Shown piece after piece: positions 1 to 10,431 of a DNA stretch of 64,000 nucleotides. The notes under the pieces were generated by a model. That model was not told the origin of the DNA and did no database searches. It was given only the letters and a program-made list of their open reading frames with translations. The position numbers were made by a program, and so were the translations under genes. Within the stretch, counting starts at the first letter, position 1. Each line of letters starts with the position of its first letter. The stretch is from Pardosa pseudoannulata (lineage: Eukaryota; Arthropoda; Arachnida; Araneae; Lycosidae), in the NCBI GenBank assembly GCA_032207245.1, contig CM063498.1, positions 58,125,940 through 58,189,939 on the forward strand. The letters are read 5' to 3'.

Positions 1-82
1 AAAATTTTAATGTATATTAATTTATTAAATTAAGTACAATATAGGATAATATTTTTTTAAATTTAACAGTCTCCAATATTCA

Positions 83-736
83 TCCCCTTTATAATAATAG
101 CCTAAGTTATCTGTACGTCTGTCCTCGATTTTATGAAGCGGTTGGACCTGGAATGGATAGAGGCATCCATAGTTAGCAAAATTCATAGCGAGTAATATTT
201 ATCTTCTCCTAAACTATAGATCCGATTTTAAAATAAATTGGTATAAATATGCTTCATATCACAGCGAAAAATACTGCCTTCTTTAAAACGTTCGAAATCC
301 ACCTCTTCCCCTCTTTTCGAGCTTTTAATGCCATTATTTCAACTGCTATTTTCCCCGGTTAACAGCAGGCGATTAAATTCATCAATTTGTCCCTTAATAA
401 ATAGGTAAAAATAACATTTTTCTAGCATTATGACGTCATTCCTTTAGCCATCTCATTGGAACATTTCTTATTTTAAATTATTTAAATTATGTGTTATTTT
501 CATACGTTTCATCATTGAACCTAGATATTACGTAAATAATTTTTTTTTATATTTGGCTTAAATAATAGATTAGGTACATATGTGATAATTTTAATTTGAA
601 TCATCAATTATTTTTTGTTGCAAGATAATTCTGAGCAAAAAACGAACCATTTTTTTTACCTGCCTCATAGCGTACTTTACAATTTTGGACAATTAAAAAT
701 TTTACTGATCCCGTCATATGACGGGCTATATGCTAG
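83..736 (+). mobile_element. Non-autonomous Helitron, copy 1
   Basis: This 654-bp element starts with TC (TCCCCTTTATAATAATAG) immediately after an A and ends in CTAG immediately before a T, which is the A|T insertion pattern of Helitrons. A perfect 16-bp palindrome, CCCGTCATATGACGGG (710-725), lies 7 bp before the terminal CTAG, matching the canonical 3' hairpin. There are no terminal inverted repeats and no target-site duplication, also as expected. No Rep/helicase coding region is present, so movement would depend on an autonomous partner supplying the rolling-circle transposase. Nearly the whole element aligns with the copy at 1706-2378, and both boundaries coincide. An uncharacterised repeat with chance ends is unlikely, because two copies share the same termini. 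Confidence 0.85.
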
Positions 737-1705
737 TTATTAAAATAGAAATGCAGATCAACAACTAGCAAGTAACAACTTAAGTTTTCGATGTAAAGAA
801 ATTATTTTGATAAAAAGTCGAGCAAATTTAATTTTCGGTGAAAATCATACATGCAGAATTCTAGGTATACATCTGCTAATACTCACATATCTATGACTAA
901 CTGGAATTTAATACCATTAGAATTAATCTAAAACCGTTACTCATAGTAAACAAACTATTTAAAATTAAAACGAAACAGAAAGATAAAAGTGGAAACCATA
1001 ATTCACTCCTTTTTCAGTCAAGCAGTAGGCTAAACAATTTTTATGGTGCTCTATTCTTATTACTTCTGAACTTACAAAAGCTCCTTGTTTATAATTCGAA
1101 CATTATAAAAGTCATTAGTTAATGGTTCTAGTATAAAGAGAATCATCGTTTTACTGGTCAAAGAGGAAAGAAAAACGAGAGTAAAATCTTTACTGAGGTG
1201 AAACTTTAAGTAAATACTGAACTAGGATGAAACTAGGGTGAAATTTAATTTTGTTATTAAGAAATGGCTTAAATATTTGTCTCCTCGTGTTGTATATTTG
1301 CAAAACATCTAAAAAGAGTATTTTCATGCAGTGAGCTTTAAAATATGATTATCTGAACTTGTTGTTATCCTGCGATACAGCTATTAAAGCAATTTGCTCG
1401 TAAAATCAAATGGGGATACTAAATTAAAGTTTCACATCAAAACTTTATTTATCATATAATGAAATGCACATAGTTATTGCTAAAATGTACTTTAGTTTTT
1501 TTTAATAAAAAGCAAAACTCAAAAGTAGATTTCTGACAAAGCTAGATTCAAATAATTTATGTAATAATAATTTTAGTAATTTACAATGTAATAAATATAT
1601 ATTTTATGTTTGTAAAAAACACATTTATAAAAAAGTTTCTTCATTTTTATGTTTTAAATTGTTTTTTTTTTAATTTTTAACTATTATAAAACTTGTATTA
1701 TAGCA
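737..1705. other. AT-rich spacer between Helitron copies
   Basis: About 970 bp of AT-rich sequence separates the two Helitron copies. I see no coding potential, tRNA-like fold, microsatellite or terminal repeat. It does not resemble the Helitron body, so the pair is not a simple head-to-tail tandem array. Confidence 0.5.
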
Positions 1706-2378
1706 TCCCCTATATAATATTAGCCTAAGTTATCTGTACGTCTGTCCTCGATTTTATGAAGCGGTTGGACCTGGAATGGATAGAGGCATTCATAGTTAGC
1801 AAAATTCAAAGAGAGTAATGTTTATTACTCCTAAACTATAGATCCGATTCTAAAATAAATTGGTATAAATAGGCTTCATATCACAGCAAAAAATACTACC
1901 TTCTTTAAAACGTTCGAAATCCACCCCTTGCCCTCTTTTCGAACTTTTAATGACATTATTTCAACTCCTATTTTCCCCGGTTAAGAGCAGGCGATTAAAT
2001 TTATCAAGTTATCCCATAATAAATTGATAAAAATAACATTTTTCTAGCATTATGCCATACATTTAACATTTATATTTTTATACATTTAACCATGTCATTG
2101 AATCGTTTCTTATTTTAAATTATTTAAATTATGCCTTATTTTCATACGTTTTATCATTGATCTTAGATATTACGTAAATAATTTTCTTTTATGTTTGGCT
2201 TAAATAATAGATTAGATACATATGTAATAATTTTAAATTAAATCATCGATTATTTTTGATTGCAAGATAATTCTCAGCCAAAAAACAAACCATTTTTTTA
2301 CCTGCCTCATAAGGTACTTTACAATTTTGGAAAATTAAAAATTTTACTGATCCCGTCATATGACGGGCTATATGCTAG
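1706..2378 (+). mobile_element. Non-autonomous Helitron, copy 2
   Basis: This 673-bp copy is in the same orientation as copy 1. It again begins TCCCCTATATAATATTAG after an A and ends CTAG before a T, with the same 16-bp palindrome at 2352-2367 and the same 7-bp spacer to the CTAG (2375-2378). The main length difference is an insertion of roughly 20 bp near 2052-2085, built of TTTAACATTTATA-type sequence, where copy 1 carries a short unrelated stretch. Scattered substitutions separate the copies, so neither is recent by eye. No coding sequence is present. Different flanks on each side argue for two separate insertions rather than a segmental duplication. Confidence 0.85.
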
Positions 2379-4914
2379 TTAAGAAATAGTTTTCAATTCT
2401 TAATGGTTAAGAAGCAAAGATTTAATGCATTTTATTTCCAACGACCTATTTTCGTTACAAGAGAGTAATAAAGCATGAAATAAGAGATTGATTTATAATT
2501 ATCATGAAATAAATTCGTGAAGTTGAGAAATAAACAAGTCATAATATCATAGAGGCATTTTATTTATCGTGAATAGTCCACTAAACTAAAACTTATCGAC
2601 TAATAACGGTTTTCGGCCTCAGAATATCGACTGTTCTATAATCGATTGGAAAAGGGCTGAGGAAAAATGCAACAATAAACAAAAAATAAAGGCGGAGATT
2701 TCAGTATTTCCTTTATGAAGGAGAGAAAAATGATGCCATTCATCTGTAGAGAGTTGGTTTCTGGTTTTTATATCTTAGGTGATAAGATAGAGAGCCCAAA
2801 GAAAAAGAAAACAGAGGAAGAAATAGCCCCGAAGCAATTATTTTTAGTCAAATGATAGCGAGTGTAAAGAAAAAAATTATGTTTGAAGTAATTTCTTTTT
2901 TTACGCACTGCAAATCACAGATTAGAAAAGAATTAAATTTCCTAGTATGCAATTTTTACGAGAAGTTTTGTTTTTCATGAGAGTTGCGAGTAACAAAAAG
3001 AAAAAACATTTTGAAAGATAAGGCAGTGTAACTAAATATTAATTCTATTGAAGGAAAACTATTTTTTAACTAAGTAAAATATTATTAAGAAATATTAACT
3101 ATTTACGTTTCTCAAGTGTTAAAGTATATAAACCAGAAATATCTGCATTTAAAGCGTTACATAAAATATATCAAATGAAGACAATACAAAAGGAGAATTT
3201 TATTTATGAAATAATACAAAATATTTTATCTTCCTTCTTTTTAATGGATCGGTATGTTTGAAAATCGAAAAATTCTTTTATTGCCTTTCATTATAAGTTT
3301 TTTTGTTAAAAATATTTTAAAGCAAACCCCATTAAAAAATTTGCACTTCAGTTGTGACGAAAAGAGTAGACGTTGGATTGCAAGATAGTTTGAATGAAAT
3401 AAAAGATATTGCCATAATCCATATTTTCAAAATATTATTCAAAAATACATAAAATCAAAAGAATAATCTAAAATACAAAAACATAAAGTTTTCTTGCGGA
3501 GATAAACAAAACTTATTGTGGAGAAAGTGTTCTTTAATTCATTTATGTATTTATATTAGTTTTCAAAGTAAATATAGAATTTTATACTTTGAAATTGATA
3601 TAAATGATATCAAAAAAGTTACTCAATGGATTAAATTTTAAACAGGTTAATACTTGTATTTCTACAAACAATTCAGGCATTTAAACTTACTTATTGACAA
3701 ATATTTTTACATGTTTTATTTCATTATTTATTTCCTGTTTATAATAGATTGTTCAAATTATGTTTACAAATAATGAGGTAAATGAAATTAAATGCAAACA
3801 TAAGAATTTTTTGAAATATTTTAAATTACTTATTCTTATTATATTTAAATTGAGACGTCTAAAAACTGTAGTTTAGTGGCGTGCGAGCAGCATTTCTCAG
3901 TCATGGTTTAATAAATCTTCTAAAAATTGTAACACTTGTATAAATTGTTTAACAAAATAAAATGTTGAACTATTATAGGCAATATTTTGAAAATTCTGAA
4001 TAATTATAACCAGAAAAATTGTTACTTTTGTGATCTTTTAAAAAATATTTTAAAAAAGAGGACAGAACACTATTTTAGTTTTCACTCTCATTATAAACTA
4101 GTTTTCAATGTATATAAAAAATTTCAAATCGAAATAAGGCGTTATAAGCTTGTAATACTACACGCTAGATACTAAATATTTTATGAACAAAAATTACGAT
4201 GTTATATTTTAATATAAATTTAAATATTTTAAACGTCTCAAAAACTTTTTGAAAACAGCACATGAAATTTTGTTTAATACACATTGTAAAATGAAGTTTA
4301 TATACCTTGTATTTGAAGACACTTTTTTCATAAACATATTTTTACTGGTCTCATTAGCTTTTATGAGCAAAACGGTTTGCCATACTGCTCCAAACCAAAT
4401 CAGTATCGCAAAAAGTTTTAAATAATCATCAAGCACTTCAGATATAGAAATCTATTATAAAATTTTCAGTTTAAACCCTAGTAAAAGATGAAAATTCAGA
4501 AATAATCACCTACCTTTCTATATAAAAGAGGAAAATATATAGTTTTTTTTATTATCAATTTCTACACAGTAAGTTTCAGTAAATTGTTTTACCGTAATTG
4601 TTGTTTCACACAACTGGATCACACCGTGATCACAAATGTGTAATTTTATTCATAAATATTAAACATTAAAAATTATGACGTTGCTTGGTTTTAAACTATA
4701 GTTAAAAGGCTTTGCATAGCAATAATAGGTAAATTATGTTAAGTTTTTCAATATAGAGACTTTTAAAGTAAAAAAAAAATTCTTTGTTGATGCAATTCCA
4801 TAACAATCCGTATATATTTATGTAAAAAATTAAAAATTGTTTGGGGATTGTTTGAAAATTTGTAAGAAATTTCTTAAAGAGAAGTAGCATTTTATTATTT
4901 GATAAATGCAGGAT
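2379..4914. other. AT-rich sequence, nothing recognised
   Basis: No domain-bearing reading frame, terminal repeat or RNA gene could be supported here. Reading frames at 3987-4175 (+), 4209-4436 (-) and 4702-4923 (-) are 62-75 codons long, of low complexity (N, K, F, Y, L rich), and look like chance openings in AT-rich DNA. Confidence 0.5.
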
Positions 4915-5052
4915 GGAGCTCAATATCTTAATATATTCAAAATCACCGTAGACTATTTTTTTCTATCCGATTTTCATTGCATATTAAATGCAGTGGAACT
5001 CGAAATGTTGAAAATATATTCGAAATCTTGCCGTAGACTATTTTTTTCACTT
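4915..5052. repeat. Local tandem duplication, two diverged units
   Basis: The segment at about 4915-4964 is repeated at about 4994-5052. Both units begin GGA(G/A)CTC, run through an ATATTC(A/G)AAATC block and end with the shared CCGTAGACTATTTTTTTC. Several substitutions and short indels separate them. No coding meaning is visible. Confidence 0.6.
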
Positions 5053-6366
5053 GAAAGTCAATATGAATAAATAAAATTCAAGTGCTAAATCGGGAAATGT
5101 GTTTTCCTCCTCCAAACGCAAGTTTCATGTTGTGCGGTAGTTTATATGCTCTATAAATATATTTTTGAAAATAATAAATAAAATACAAACTCGAGTTTGA
5201 ATTTTGTGAGAAATTACACTCGACCTTTCCATTCTACGAAATTACCTTCCCTCGAGGGCTGGCCATTTTTCCATTGAGGACTATTCATTGATCGAGCATT
5301 ACTCGTTTAAAATAGTTCCTGTCTCCACCGTCTTTGACCTTTGGATTAGTCTGAACCCATTCTGGAGAGGGGATGGATGAACGCCTACGGGTTGCACATG
5401 GGGACAACGATCTGACATTTGTCTTCTCGATACTTAAATTTCATTGATTATAGAGATGTCATTCTAAAATTGTAGGTGTTTTGATTCAGCATAAGTTTTT
5501 GAATACTTTTATTAAAATCATTCCGTTATTTCTCAAATATTAAATATCTGTTTCAACTCTTATAAAACTATTGTGAAATTGTCTATTTTAAATGATTACA
5601 ATTAAAATATAGATAAGAATTGAATATTATGTATCATACCACAATCCGTAATGTTAAAAAAATTGCTTGATTTTCTTTTTGTGTGTATATAGTTTTATTA
5701 TATATAGAATGAATTAAAATTGTTCAAGTATATTAACATTTAGGTTATTTTTAATAATTTAATTTTGATTTAAATTCAAGGTTAAAACCTGTATCCTAAA
5801 TTTTTTTTCCGTACCGTAGAATAATACATATATTATTTTCAAAATCCTGCAGTATTAATTGTTCTATATTTTTCATTTTAATCAACCGACGCAAATTATT
5901 GCAAGATTTTATAAAAGTTGAAAAAAGCTCTATATCGGTGTGTTGTGTTAAATATATATTATATGTCAAATTTAGAAGTTTTAATTAAATAAATGTTACT
6001 AACTACAGGTTCTTCTAAACAGATACACTTGTGACATACTTTGTGGCACCTTTATTAAGCATGAGATCCCTTAAAACTGGCCGTAGTATGGAAATCAAAG
6101 TGGATTGCAATACGGAAAAATAGTTCTTCCTCAAATACTATGAATTTAGTTTTCTAGCTTAATAGTTATTTTTTAGGACTATAAAAATTGAAGTTAAATC
6201 TTACAGTTTAAAAAAATACTCAAGATAGTAAACTTTCTGCGTAAAATGGGACATGTATAAATTTTTATTTTGTTATATCTCGTAGATTTGTACACTGCAC
6301 CAATAAAATAAGCTATTCAAAAGATATTTTAATTAGAACAAAACGGTGCGATACGAGATTCGCTCG
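5053..6366. other. Spacer with a less AT-rich patch
   Basis: Positions 5230-5420 are visibly less AT-rich than their surroundings (for example CTCGAGGGCTGGCC and GGGTTGCACATGGGG). I found no open frame, splice context or repeat relationship within the window that explains this. The rest is featureless. Confidence 0.45.
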
Positions 6367-6654
6367 TTAACACTAGACTGCCCAAGGCAGTCATTTTGAC
6401 TGTTTTTTAATTTCAATTAGAAAAACAATTATGAAATATAATGACACAATTTCTTAGAATTTGGTGACCTTTTCTATAACATATAAATGGGTTTATGAAT
6501 AATTGTAGTTACTTCCGCCATCCTTTATTATATAATATTAAAAATTAATTTTAAACAAATTTCTTTACATATTTGTTATTTTTTCACAATGCAGTCATTT
6601 TGACTGGTTTTGGCAATATAGGTTTACAAGAAATCTCGGGCAATCTAGTGTTAA
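6367..6654. mobile_element. piggyBac-like TTAA MITE
   Basis: A 280-bp element (6371-6650) is flanked on both sides by TTAA, at 6367-6370 and 6651-6654, the duplicated target of piggyBac-superfamily transposases. Its ends are 13-bp inverted repeats, CACTAGACTGCCC on the left and GGGCAATCTAGTG on the right, with one mismatch. A 15-bp near-palindrome, CAGTCATTTTGACTG, occurs near each end (6388-6402 and 6592-6606) and may be a transposase-binding or hairpin site. There is no open frame, so it would be mobilised in trans. Superfamily assignment rests on TTAA and TIR structure alone; Kolobok-type elements also use TTAA. Confidence 0.8.
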
Positions 6655-7747
6655 TCATGAAGCAGACTTCATACTAGCGCTCGAATAATTTAAATCGATA
6701 AAAAAAGGTCTAATATTAATGGGAGAACTGAAATGTCGATTAAAATGAAATGACGACTTTACTGTTAAAATTACAAAACACTTTATTCATTTGTCACGCT
6801 TCGTGCCATGTCTATACTTTCTCCTGCTTCGCTCGCTTTTTTCTCTACTCGATCGGCTATTTTAAGCCTCGACCAAACCTTCCCTATTATTTCACTCCGA
6901 GAGTGTACGCAGACTCGCTCTCCATAAATGCATAATTAATGCTATTAATAAAATACCACAGAGAACCTCACAAATAATTCTAACACTTTTAACAAAAATA
7001 CATACTATATCCAAAATTATTAGTTATGAGTATTCTACATGAAAGGAAATTTATAGGCATAAATAGAGGCGTTAATGATTGGGGGGGGGGGCTTCCCCCA
7101 ATCCTTGGAGGGGGGACCACGGTGTACCTATCTATTTAGGAAATTATTAAAACCATTTAAAAATACCCAAATATGCTTATCTAATTAAGTTTAGTATTGT
7201 CGGTTACAACACTTGGAAGATTTTCATTTGAGTGATTCTAGGATATTATAAACATGTATATACCGTGCTGGGCTTTAGCATATATCAATAGCATATATAG
7301 CTAAATCATCAAATTTAAAAGAGAATCTCTTAGAATTCACAACTAAAAATAATTAAAATTAAAATTCCGAAATGAATATCAAGAAATTTAGTTTTAAATA
7401 TCAATATTAGCACTCTCATCGTATTTGGTTGAGCGTGGGTTTAGTGCAGTAGCTAATTTTACTGTCTGAGAAAAGAAACAGGCTGTACATCCCTAAACAC
7501 GGAGATTTACGAATCATGTAAATAAATCGTAACCCGACACTAACAAATTGATAAAAAAAACCACCAGTCTCAACTATCTCATGATATTTAAAAAAAATTT
7601 TATTGATTTTATACTAATTTGTAAGTTTTTAATAGACAATATTTTGCTACACTTAAATACCGTTTTAATCAATTTATATTTGGTAATTCTTAAGATACAG
7701 ATAAGCAAATAAAATAGGTTCAAATAATATGCAGCAATATTTTAATA
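6655..7747. other. Spacer with pyrimidine-rich patch and G-tract hairpin
   Basis: Positions 6790-6930 are pyrimidine-rich and contain a 61-codon frame (6750-6935, +) without recognisable similarity. At about 7078-7103 a run of 12 G is followed by CTTCCCCCAAT, giving an imperfect G/C hairpin, and GGAGGGGGGACC follows at 7109. G runs of this kind occur at ends of some hAT-like elements, but no matching terminal repeat was found. Confidence 0.4.
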
Positions 7748-7835
7748 TTTGGTTTAATTAACTATGGAAAAGGGGGCAGTGGAACCCTTTTCCTTCTAAA
7801 GGGGGTATTAGCCAAAAAAAGGTTGGTAACATCTG
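7748..7835 (-). mobile_element. hAT-like terminus (relic)
   Basis: Read on the minus strand from 7835, the sequence starts CAGATGTTACCAACC followed by a T run and GGCTAATACCCCCTTT. This closely follows the style of many hAT termini (CAG-start, then a CCAACCTTTTT block and a CCCC block). A second short hairpin (GGAAAAGGG with CCCTTTTCC) lies at about 7766-7794. I could not find the partner terminus or a clear 8-bp target duplication, so only one end of a decayed element can be argued. Confidence 0.4.
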
Positions 7836-9020
7836 ATATAGATGGTTATCGGTTAATTACTCCAGAGAGACATTCAGAAATTCCTTAGTCTAATTATTAT
7901 GATGTGTCAAATAAAACAATAACGTGAAAGACTTTTGTCAACAGATACTTTGATATGTACCCCTATATTTCCAGTACATATGTAAATAATATTAAGTTCT
8001 TCATAGAGGAAATGTTTTACGCAACACCATATGTTAAAAATGTACTTGAAGCTTAAATCCAATTGCGTTTTTTTAATAAAAATGTAAACATTATTGGAAA
8101 ACAATGCATAAAATACATAATGATGATTTAAATACTTGGTCGTTTGCACCAAAATGTGGAGTTTTGGAGATTCGTATGAAAATCGGAATGTGTTAAGACT
8201 CGTACCCCATTACCTAATTACACAGAGGATTTTGAAATATGAAGTTTACAATGAATCTAATATGCATCACGCCTATTCGGAAGTTACCAAAAACATACGT
8301 AATTCCGCCATTACAAAGACAGGAAAAGAAAAGCGTTTAAAAAAGTAGTCACTCAAGATCACACTCGAGAAAGATGTGTTTAATTGCTTTCTCCGCCACA
8401 ACTGGTTAATATAGATAATTTTGACGTATTTATAAATAATATGTAAATAAATTGTAGATAGTTTTATTTAATAAGGACCAATGAATCTTCTATTAAAAAT
8501 AATCATCCATAATAAATAAAAAAAAATATTCCAGTGATAGAAATATATTTATATAAGTAACTGTATATTGTAACGTGATTTAAAGTTTTAGTTAAGTATT
8601 TTCAACAATGACTATAACTGTGCTTAAAATTATAAAATTATTTTAATGAAAATAATAAAGAAGATAAGTTTTAAAAAAACTACATAAATATGATTTGAAA
8701 AATGTTTTATTATTGTATAGAAATTCTTTTCCTTGTAGTACCTTTTTAAAGTTCATTTCAGGGAGAAAACAACCTAGTGTGAGGCCTTTACGTAAAAACA
8801 TGGTACACACATAACTTATAATTAATGAACACTTTTATAAAATTTAAATTTTATTAAGTGTGTATAAATAAAACAAATGTTTGTATTTACAGTATTAAAA
8901 TAGTTATAATTATCATCTTATTTATAGGTTGCAAAAAGCTTAAATAAATAATAATGGATTACTATATAACAGTCTTGTTTACACATGCGAGTGTCGGAAA
9001 TTATGACTTTTTCAGTTACA
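7836..9020. other. AT-rich spacer, nothing recognised
   Basis: Two overlapping short frames (7907-8152 on minus, 8136-8348 on plus) have no recognisable domain. No repeat or RNA gene is visible. Confidence 0.45.
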
Positions 9021-9185
9021 GTTTGGTTTGGAGCTTTACGGTCTATTGTTTTGAAACACCAGGTCTAATAAAACGGAACCACTTGCTTAAAGCCGATTAC
9101 GAACGCCTAGGATCATCAATACCAGAGGAGTCATTCAAACTACCGCAATCCCGTACCGCAGCGCAGCGCCCTACCCTACTCTCAT
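9021..9185 (-). repeat. Degraded copy of tRNA-derived SINE (copy A)
   Basis: The order of blocks matches better-preserved copies at 16,766, 31,766 and 56,194. It opens with GTTTGGTTTGGAG, continues through a GGTCTA block, a CTTGCTTAAAGCCGATTACGAACG block and a TCATTCAAACT block that corresponds to the B-box, and ends with a CGCCCTACCCTAC block. The A-box and B-box are both eroded, so internal Pol III promotion is unlikely. The 82-codon frame that crosses it (8954-9202) is a by-product of the SINE. No target-site duplication remains visible. Confidence 0.7.
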
Positions 9186-10176
9186 ATTTATTGATTGAGT
9201 AAAATTGTATTAGTTAACTATAATTATTGGAGAACTATAATGATTGCAGAGATATATAATTGAAGAAACTTGACAAAAACATAAAATTATTTACATTTAA
9301 ACAATACGAAATAAAACTCAAATAAAAAAAAATTCCTTTGATCCACAGTAAATGTTAACAATACAGTTGTAGTAAATATTTTTCCTGAGTAAAACGTAAA
9401 CTATTAATATTTTCAATCTACAGACACGTTACTTAAGTAAATTTTATTAATATATTATAATTGACATTTTTGAACACAAACAAAACTGCTAATTAAACTT
9501 TAGTTAATATATTATTATATATATATTAGGACATGAAACTTAAAATAATTTTAAGTAGCATATTATATTTGACATTTATTAAATATAAAATATCAAAATT
9601 ATTTTATAACTAATCACATTATTATAAAATTGTTTTTACTACTTGATAATATTGGAATTTTGTATAGAAATAAATAATAAATAAATCCTTCTATATTTTC
9701 TTTGAAACTGTGTTGCTCACAGGGACTGTTTAGCGGAAAAAAGGAATAATATTAGTTATTTAGTCCTTTTTAATAATCAAGATTCGCTAATTAATAATCT
9801 TTATCCTGCATCATTTTATTACAATATGAACAAAAAATATTATATTAAATAAATAATCTTTAGACGTGAAAGATTGCATTAACCATATTTTATAACATTT
9901 CATTAATATATTCCACAATTCTTAACGGTAAACAATTGCTGAATTTACAAGATTTCTTATTAAGATGCCATGGGAATTCAATGAATAAAACACGCTAAAC
10001 ACTAAATACATTTTAATATAAAAAGGTTTAAGTTCGTGTGCAAATGATCCAGTAAATAAAAAGTAATCTCATTCATTTGTTAGCTTAGTTCCTTAGTAAA
10101 AGTTGTAATCTATTGAGTGAAAAATTCTAATAATAATCGCGACGAAATTTAATCTACTTATATAAAAGAGGAATAA
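9186..10176. other. AT-rich spacer, nothing recognised
   Basis: Very AT-rich, with short TA runs near 9512-9530. No coding sequence, repeat boundary or RNA gene is visible. Confidence 0.5.
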
Positions 10177-10431
10177 ATGTCTCTTAAGCAAACAATTTCC
10201 CAATCGATTTTAATGAAATTGTTGAGGAGTTTAAAAATAAACAAATATAAAGTGACACGAGAAAACCGCTACCAACAAGCGGAGAAGAAATTATCTTTAC
10301 AAAGCGCGAAAAACAGTCGTAAGATGGCGCTGTATTACCTTATTAGATTGATCTCGGATGATACGAGTAACAAGATGAAAGCGGAAAAAGAAAGAGAATT
10401 GTTTTTCCCTAGCGCTCCCGAGAGAAAATAA
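10177..10431 (+). other. Unexplained 84-codon frame in a CpG-bearing patch
   Basis: An ATG-initiated frame of 84 codons encodes a basic, lysine-, serine- and leucine-rich product ending in a charged segment (KMKAEKERELFFPSAPERK). I do not recognise a family, signal peptide or domain. It stands out because it is the cleanest non-repeat frame in a part of the window that otherwise lacks coding-like composition, and because CpG dinucleotides are more frequent than in its flanks (GCGCGAAAAACAG, AGATGGCGCTG, CTAGCGCTCCCGAG). A TATATAAAAG string lies 12-21 bp upstream of the ATG, too close for a conventional TATA-driven leader. It could be a small exon, a conserved non-coding patch, an unidentified transposon fragment or chance; I do not call it a gene. 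Confidence 0.2.
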
